This document shows, in pieces, positions 59,057 to 64,000 of a stretch of DNA of 64,000 nucleotides. The notes under the pieces were generated by a model. That model did not search any database, had not been told where the DNA came from, and was given only the letters and a program-made list of their open reading frames with translations. Source of the stretch: Pseudoneobacillus sp042683745 (GTDB taxonomy: Bacteria > Bacillota > Bacilli > Bacillales > Cytobacillaceae); contig NZ_JBHUJX010000025.1 of NCBI RefSeq assembly GCF_042683745.1, positions 558,001 through 622,000 of the forward strand. Reading direction: 5' to 3'. The stretch's first letter is position 1, and each line of letters opens with the position of its first letter. The position numbers were made by a program, and so were the translations under genes.

Positions 59057-60202
59057 TTAACATTTTGTTAGTCTTTTAACAATTTTCGCTATTTCTATCG
59101 CAACTTTATCGATTTGTTCTTCTGTATTACCTAATCCAAAGCTAAACCGGATGGAATTACGTATGCGTTCTGATTCTTTCCCAAACATGGCTACTAACAC
59201 ATGTGATGGTTCAATAGATCCAGCTGTGCATGCTGAACCACTTGATGCGGCAATTCCTGCTAAATCTAAATTTACTAGCATCGCTTCAACATCCGTTCCA
59301 GGAAAGCTAATATTTAAAACATGTGGCAATGAATGGACATGTGAACCATTTACATCAAATTGAACGTCTAGCTCATTTAGTTTCGAAATGAACTGATTTT
59401 TATATTGTAAAAACAAGCGTTTTTTTTCTTCCATTTCTGTTTGAGCAATCAATACTGCTTCTTTAAATCCTGCAATGGCAACAACATTTTCGGTACCTGG
59501 ACGGCGCTTACGTTCTTGGTCACCACCAAATAGCCTAGGGGCGGGCATTATTCCTTCCCTCACATATAAATAACCAATTCCTTTTGGACCATTTAACTTA
59601 TGTGCAGACACAGACATTAAATCGATGTTTAATTCATTTACATTGATGGGAATTAATCCGTAGGCTTGAACCGCGTCCGTATGGAAAAAGGCAGATGAAT
59701 CTTTTACAATACCACCAATTTCTTCCACTAATTGAATAGTTCCCACTTCGTTATTACCAAACATGATCGAAACAAGAATCGTATCGTCTCTTAATGAGGC
59801 TTTTAAATCGGCTAAAGATATTCTACCTGTGTTATCAACAGGTAAATATGTTACTTCAAAACCCCGTTTTTCTAATTGTTCACATGTATGAAGCACAGCA
59901 TGATGCTCGATTTGAGATGTAATGATATGCTTTCCTTTATGCTGGTAACCTTCTGCGATACCAATCAATGCGTAATTATCGGCTTCTGTTCCACCACTTG
60001 TGATAATCACTTCATTTGGTTTTGCACCGATGCTATCAGCTAAAACAGTTCTTGAATCATCGATTATTTTACGTGCTTCACGACCAAAAGAGTGGATACT
60101 TGATGGATTACCAAAATTACTTTTCATGATTTCCAGCATCGTATCAGCTACTTTTGGATGAATAGGTGAGGTCGCTGCATGATCAACAAATATTCGTTCC
60201 AT
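59057..60202 (-). CDS. yrvO: Cysteine desulfurase (YrvO/IscS-type)
   Basis: A 381-residue class V aminotransferase that takes sulfur from cysteine as enzyme persulfide. PLP lysine Lys202 (SAHKLNGPKG) and the mobile-loop Cys325 (SSGSACTAG) are present, as is DHAATSP at the N-terminus. Adjacent mnmA and cymR identify it as the YrvO desulfurase dedicated to tRNA 2-thiolation, not the suf operon enzyme. Confidence 0.95.
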   Translation of the reverse strand: MERIFVDHAATSPIHPKVADTMLEIMKSNFGNPSSIHSFGREARKIIDDSRTVLADSIGAKPNEVIITSGGTEADNYALIGIAEGYQHKGKHIITSQIEHHAVLHTCEQLEKRGFEVTYLPVDNTGRISLADLKASLRDDTILVSIMFGNNEVGTIQLVEEIGGIVKDSSAFFHTDAVQAYGLIPINVNELNIDLMSVSAHKLNGPKGIGYLYVREGIMPAPRLFGGDQERKRRPGTENVVAIAGFKEAVLIAQTEMEEKKRLFLQYKNQFISKLNELDVQFDVNGSHVHSLPHVLNISFPGTDVEAMLVNLDLAGIAASSGSACTAGSIEPSHVLVAMFGKESERIRNSIRFSFGLGNTEEQIDKVAIEIAKIVKRLTKC

Positions 60203-60239
60203 TTGATTTCCCTTCTTTCAAAATTGGACTTCGAAGCAA

Positions 60240-60659
60240 TTAAATATAAAACATATAAGAGTCGGTATTATCATCGTCTGAATGGCTTGCCATATCTTCT
60301 AAAGTTGTATTGTCCAGGACATCTTTAACCGCGTCACGAATTCGGATCCAGAGCTCCCTTTTAGCAGGTTCCTCATCCTCGATCCCTTCCACAGGACTAA
60401 TCGGTCCTTCTAAAACTCGGATAATATCTCCAGCAGTTATTTTAGTCGGTTCGTCACCAAGCACGTATCCGCCGTAGGCACCTCGAATACTTTTCACAAG
60501 CCCCGCATTTCGCAGTGGTGCAATTAATTGTTCCAAATAATGCTCTGATAAATCATTCGATTGTGCAATCGTCTTCAGAGAGATTGGACCCTCACCATGT
60601 TTCTTCGCTAATTCAATCATTATGGTTAAGCCGTAACGGCCTTTTGTGGAAATTTTCAC
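60240..60659 (-). CDS. cymR: Cysteine metabolism repressor CymR
   Basis: A 139-residue Rrf2-family winged-helix regulator. MKISTKGRYGLTIMIELAKK and SEHYLEQLIAPLRNAGLVKS (the recognition helix region) are typical. No cysteine is present, so it cannot bind a cluster like IscR; CymR instead works in a complex with CysK and senses O-acetylserine. It represses cysteine-uptake and synthesis genes, including the mccAB operon in B. subtilis. GTG start at 60659 overlaps the stop of the upstream membrane protein gene. Confidence 0.95.
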   Translation of the reverse strand: MKISTKGRYGLTIMIELAKKHGEGPISLKTIAQSNDLSEHYLEQLIAPLRNAGLVKSIRGAYGGYVLGDEPTKITAGDIIRVLEGPISPVEGIEDEEPAKRELWIRIRDAVKDVLDNTTLEDMASHSDDDNTDSYMFYI

Positions 60660-61339
60660 GAACTTACACCTCTTTTGATCTTACTGTTTTCATTTTCTAT
60701 ATGACTATCTGGTTTTAATCTATCTAATATTATATTCGTTAATGATCTACATTGCGGCATCGCATAACCAAATATCGGTCCTATTAAAAGACTTATAAGA
60801 AACGTTCCCCAAAATACAGGTCCACCTAGCATCCACCCGATAGAAAGGGCGATGATTTCCATAGCTCCTCGAATATTTCTTACTTTCCACCCGGTTTTAT
60901 TCGTTAAGACAAGCATGAGACTATCCCGGGGACCAGCACCAAGATTGGCAGAAATATATATCCCCATTCCATAACATGAAATGATTAAACCTAGCAAAAA
61001 CATTACAAGTTTTCCGATTAAGTGACTCGGAGTTTGTAAGAAAGGAAGGAATAAATACATATCAATAAAAACTCCGACAAGAATCATATTTAAAAAAGCA
61101 CCGATCTGTGGCATTTTTTTATCTATTATGGCAGCCATTCCTAAAATGAAGAAGCCAACAATAATCGACCAACTTCCAATCGTTAATCCTAATTGGTAAT
61201 ACAATCCTACATTCAGAACATCCCATGGAGTGGCACCTAAATCGGCCTTAAGAAGCATGACAAATCCTAATGTCATTATTAAAAGGCCAACAAAGTATAT
61301 CATAAATCTAGGAAAGATTTGTCCCCTTCTCATTTGCAT
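60656..61339 (-). CDS. YczE/YyaS/YitT-family membrane protein
   Basis: A 227-residue polytopic protein with about five or six helices (RFMIYFVGLLIMTLGFVMLL, SWSIIVGFFILGMAAII, the segment near 80-100, KLVMFLLGLIISCYGMGIYI, and IIALSIGWMLGG onward). Motifs ADLGATPWDVLNVGL and ANLGAGPRDSLMLVL form an internal repeat typical of YczE. Function unknown; YczE affects lipopeptide production in one Bacillus. It overlaps cymR (GTGA), so is cotranscribed; this gene is not in the equivalent B. subtilis position as far as I recall. Confidence 0.88.
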   Translation of the reverse strand: MQMRRGQIFPRFMIYFVGLLIMTLGFVMLLKADLGATPWDVLNVGLYYQLGLTIGSWSIIVGFFILGMAAIIDKKMPQIGAFLNMILVGVFIDMYLFLPFLQTPSHLIGKLVMFLLGLIISCYGMGIYISANLGAGPRDSLMLVLTNKTGWKVRNIRGAMEIIALSIGWMLGGPVFWGTFLISLLIGPIFGYAMPQCRSLTNIILDRLKPDSHIENENSKIKRGVSS

Positions 61340-61513
61340 AAAATGGTTTCCCCCAATTCAGTAAAACAGCTTAATGAGAAAAATTGTACCAGAATCCTTA
61401 GTAATAAGGTAGGCTTTTGACATTATAGCACAAAATGACACTAAAATATGCATTAAACTCCGCTTCGTGTTATGGTATACGAAAACAATGATATTAAATT
61501 CGGGTGATGAAAC

Positions 61514-62785
61514 ATGGAAAAACCTCTTGCCTTTCGAATGAGACCGAGGAAAATTGAAGAAGTTATTGGACAGCAGCATCTTGTCGGAAAAGGTAAAATC
61601 ATTCATCGAATGGTTGAAGCGAAGCAGCTTACATCGATGATTCTTTATGGTCCTCCTGGCATAGGGAAAACTTCGATTGCAAGTGCCATAGCTGGAAGTA
61701 CTAAATATGCATTCCGAACGTTAAATGCTGTATCTAACAATAAAAAAGACATGGAAATTGTTGTTGCAGAAGCAAAAATGTCGGGAAAAGTCGTTCTTCT
61801 TTTAGATGAGGTTCATCGTCTAGATAAAGGAAAACAGGACTACCTACTACCATTTTTGGAAAATGGGTTAATCGTGTTAATTGGGGCAACAACAAGTAAT
61901 CCCTTCCATGCCATTAATCCTGCGATACGAAGTCGCTGTCAAATTTTCGAGCTAAAGCCGCTAATGCCTGAGGAAATTAAAAAGGCGCTTTTAGCTGCCA
62001 TTTCCGATGAAGAAAGAGGATTGGGACGTTATGATATAGCCATTTCGGATGAAGCACTAACCCATTTTTCTAGTGCATCAGGGGGAGATGTGAGAAGTTC
62101 TTTAAATGCATTAGAGCTGGCTGTACTTTCCTCTCATAAAAATGAGGCTGGAAAAATTCAAATTTCCTTAGAAGATGCGGAAGAATGCATACAGAAAAAA
62201 AGTTTTACTCATGATAAAGACGGAGACGCGCACTACGATGTTTTATCAGCCTTTCAAAAATCGATTAGAGGCTCTGATGTAAACGGGGCACTTCATTATT
62301 TAGCAAGATTAATAGAAGCTGGGGATCTCATCAGTATCAGTCGCCGGTTATTAGTAATCGCCTATGAAGATGTAGGTCTGGCAAATCCTCAAGCTGGAGC
62401 TCGCACTTTAGCAGCCATTGAAACAGCAGAAAGAGTCGGATTTCCTGAAGCACGTATTCCCATTGCTAATGCTGTCATCGAGCTCTGCTTATCTCCTAAG
62501 TCGAATTCTGCGATCACAGCGATTGACTCTGCATTAAGCGATTTGCGAAAAGGAATAACAGGTGAGGTTCCAGACCACCTTCGCGATGCCCATTATCAAG
62601 GAGCACAAAAATTAGGTCGGGGAGTTCATTATTTATATCCCCACGATTATGAAAATGCATGGGTGAAACAACAGTATTTGCCTAATGCGATAAAAAATAA
62701 AACGTATTATCAGCCTAAGAAAACAGGAAAATTTGAACAGGCACTGGCATCCGTATATGAAAAATTATTGAATAGGAGAGAATAA
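61514..62785 (+). CDS. rarA: Replication-associated recombination protein RarA (YrvN)
   Basis: A 423-residue AAA+ protein related to clamp loaders and RuvB (MgsA/RarA). Walker A GPPGIGKTS at about 46, Walker B LLDEVHRLDKG (about 97), sensor TTSNPF and the C-terminal domain with HLRDAHYQGAQKLGRGVHYLYP. It acts at stalled forks and gaps. Plus strand; ATG at 61514 is preceded by GGGTGATG only, a modest ribosome binding site. Convergent with tcdA. Confidence 0.95.
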   Translation: MEKPLAFRMRPRKIEEVIGQQHLVGKGKIIHRMVEAKQLTSMILYGPPGIGKTSIASAIAGSTKYAFRTLNAVSNNKKDMEIVVAEAKMSGKVVLLLDEVHRLDKGKQDYLLPFLENGLIVLIGATTSNPFHAINPAIRSRCQIFELKPLMPEEIKKALLAAISDEERGLGRYDIAISDEALTHFSSASGGDVRSSLNALELAVLSSHKNEAGKIQISLEDAEECIQKKSFTHDKDGDAHYDVLSAFQKSIRGSDVNGALHYLARLIEAGDLISISRRLLVIAYEDVGLANPQAGARTLAAIETAERVGFPEARIPIANAVIELCLSPKSNSAITAIDSALSDLRKGITGEVPDHLRDAHYQGAQKLGRGVHYLYPHDYENAWVKQQYLPNAIKNKTYYQPKKTGKFEQALASVYEKLLNRRE

Positions 62786-62791
62786 TAATGT

Positions 62792-62834
62792 AAAAAGAGT
62801 GAATTCCAAAATGTACTTGGAATTCACTCTTTTT
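62792..62834. terminator. Bidirectional terminator rarA / tcdA
   Basis: An 18-bp perfect stem (AAAAAGAGTGAATTCCAA with complement), seven-base loop, between convergent genes. Confidence 0.93.
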
Positions 62835-63601
62835 TATTTCTCATCTTTTACACGACGAATTTTAATATCCGTTAACAATTCTCTTGTTACATAACTAGCC
62901 ATAATTAGACCTGCAACTGAAGGAACAAAGGCATTGGAGGAAGGAGGCATTTTTGCCTTTCGGATTTTTGCTTGGTCATTCCCTACCTCTTTACGTACGT
63001 CTTCCAGAATGACAATTGGACTTTCATCTGAGAAGACTACTGGAATGCCCTTTTTAATCCCTTCTTTACGTAGCTTTGTTCGAATGACTTTTGCAATTGG
63101 GTCGGTATGTGTTTTCGAGATATCCGCTATTTGAAATCTTGTCGGATCCATTTTATTAGCAGCACCCATGCTAGAAATCATTGGAATGTTGCGTTGTAAA
63201 CATTCTTTCATTAAATGTATTTTATACATGATCGTATCTGAGGCATCAATGACAAAATCAAGACCATAGCTGAAAAATTGTTCATATGTTTCTTCTGTGT
63301 AAAACATTTTTAAAGCAATGACTTCACAATCTGGATTAATATCTTTAATACGATCTCTCATTAACTCAACTTTAGGTTGTCCTACAGTAGATAAAAGCGC
63401 AATGACTTGTCTATTCACATTCGTAATATCCACATCATCTTTATCAACAAGAACTAATCTTCCAACTCCAGAACGTGCAAGTGCTTCTGCCGAAAAAGAG
63501 CCTACCCCACCGATACCAAGCACAGCAACGGTACTATTTTTTAATTTATTTAAACCCTCTTTACCAATCGCAAGTTCATTTCTAGAAAACTGATGTAACA
63601 T
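62834..63601 (-). CDS. tcdA: tRNA ct6A37 cyclase TcdA
   Basis: A 255-residue E1-like enzyme (YrvM, CsdL/TcdA family) that uses ATP to cyclise t6A to ct6A at position 37. The nucleotide motif GIGGVGSFSAEALARSGVG is at about 29 and DKDDVDITNVNRQ follows. Together with mtaB it means two t6A37 modifiers in this window. Start ATG 63601 (MLHQFSRNELAIG), after GGAG; a TTG at 63616 would overlap that site. Confidence 0.94.
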   Translation of the reverse strand: MLHQFSRNELAIGKEGLNKLKNSTVAVLGIGGVGSFSAEALARSGVGRLVLVDKDDVDITNVNRQVIALLSTVGQPKVELMRDRIKDINPDCEVIALKMFYTEETYEQFFSYGLDFVIDASDTIMYKIHLMKECLQRNIPMISSMGAANKMDPTRFQIADISKTHTDPIAKVIRTKLRKEGIKKGIPVVFSDESPIVILEDVRKEVGNDQAKIRKAKMPPSSNAFVPSVAGLIMASYVTRELLTDIKIRRVKDEK

Positions 63602-63796
63602 GATTCTCAACTCCAAACTGAATCAAATGATATCTTTTTATTTTTACCCCTAAAAAATATACCATACTTCAATATAAAAACAAGTATATCGATGGGGATA
63701 AGGGTGATTAAACTTTATTGTAAGACATAAGATATTTCACCAAAACACGAATTTTTCACAGAAATCCATAAACCGTGGAATTTTCCCAAAAAATAA

Positions 63797-63820
63797 AAAA
63801 CCTATTTTCACATAGGTTTT
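63797..63820 (-). terminator. Terminator of the 6S RNA gene
   Basis: Stem AAAACCTAT/ATAGGTTTT with a six-base loop, T-rich on the minus strand, 15 bases past the GGCACAATTGGGAC end of the ncRNA. Confidence 0.8.
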
Positions 63821-63837
63821 GAATGAGTCATATAAAA

Positions 63838-64000
63838 AGAGTCCCAATTGTGCCGTTGGGTTGATTTCCTTCGTTTTGAACCCGCACATAAGCAGGTGGG
63901 TGTTCTGTTTAAGCTTATGTAAGTCCTTTCTAGACAAGGCATTTACGCTGCTTGAAAACTCCGAACTCCCGTAGGAAAAATGTTGGTCAAAACAATAGGT
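63838..64000 (-). ncRNA. ssrS: 6S RNA, 3' portion (5' end beyond window)
   Basis: The minus strand from 64000 to about 63838 has CAGAACACCCACCTGC and GCGGGTTCAAAACGAAGG near its 3' part, then ATCAACCCAACGGCACAATT, which resembles Bacillus 6S-1 RNA (bsrA). B. subtilis bsrA sits in the same place upstream of yrvM/tcdA. The small stem CCACCTGC with GCGGG fits the 3' arm hairpin. A typical 190-200 nt length would put the 5' end 20-40 bases past the window. 6S RNA binds sigma-A RNA polymerase in stationary phase. No protein gene is supported here. Confidence 0.8.

Noticed and set aside
63737..63937. 66-codon ORF over the region upstream of tcdA
   Set aside because: It overlaps the 6S RNA and its terminator; no suitable ribosome binding site and no protein similarity.
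1..64000. CRISPR array, prophage, tRNA or rRNA genes
   Set aside because: No regularly spaced direct repeats, no phage structural genes and no clover-leaf or rRNA-like sequence were seen.

Overview
The window is an AT-rich chromosomal segment from an endospore-forming member of the Bacillaceae (Bacillus sensu lato). The evidence is a gene order that matches the yqf-yqe-comE-yrr-yrv neighbourhood of Bacillus subtilis almost gene for gene, the sporulation genes yqfC/yqfD, spoIIP, gpr, sda and sigK, and purine-rich Shine-Dalgarno sequences with many GTG and TTG starts. Nearly all genes are on the minus strand; rpsT, yqzM, comER, sda and rarA are on the plus strand. I cannot name a species.

Layout, low to high coordinates. 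1-4.4 kb: yqfD (cut by the window edge), yqfC, a yqfB-like gene, floA, a short NfeD gene, yqeY, rpsU. 4.4-13.7 kb: the class I heat-shock operon hrcA-grpE-dnaK-dnaJ-prmA-rsmE-mtaB, headed by a sigma-A promoter and a perfect CIRCE operator, with hemW just upstream. 13.8-18.5 kb: lepA, yqxA, spoIIP, gpr. 18.7-25.9 kb: rpsT, holA, yqzM, the comEA-comEB-comEC DNA-uptake operon and divergent comER. 25.1-29.6 kb: yqeM, rsfS, yqeK, yhbY, aroE, yqeH, yqeG (ribosome assembly, Ap4A hydrolysis, shikimate). 29.8-33.8 kb: a DnaA-box cluster before sda, then psd, pepF and an uninterrupted sigK. 33.9-34.9 kb: a run of very small ORFs, including two tandem YrzI-family genes and a truncated third copy. 35-38.9 kb: yrhC, mccB, mccA, mtnN, yrrT (methionine-to-cysteine conversion). 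39-46.2 kb: yrrS, pbpI, greA, udk, trhP2, trhP1, trmR. 46.2-52.7 kb: mltG, an IS1595-type insertion carrying a glyoxalase-fold gene, yrzB, ruvX, ireB and alaS with a T-box leader. 52.7-64 kb: yrrI, yrzQ, yrzR, yrrD, recD2, yrrB, mnmA, a cysteine desulfurase, cymR, a YczE-like membrane protein, rarA, tcdA and the 3' part of 6S RNA.

How the genes work together: the dominant themes are translation and tRNA modification (mtaB, rsmE, prmA, trhP1/P2-trmR, mnmA plus desulfurase, tcdA, alaS, lepA, rsfS, yqeH), protein folding, transformation, sporulation and sulfur metabolism. CymR, about 22 kb from the mcc operon, is in B. subtilis the repressor of that operon.

Most of the window is conserved core genome. 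The parts that stand out are a 1154-bp insertion element with 8-bp target duplications enclosing a decayed transposase and an apparently functional glyoxalase-fold gene; the small-ORF cluster between sigK and yrhC; a 59-bp perfect palindrome with a diverged second copy 23 kb away; and dispersed fragments of an intergenic repeat. I saw no CRISPR array, prophage, rRNA or tRNA gene.
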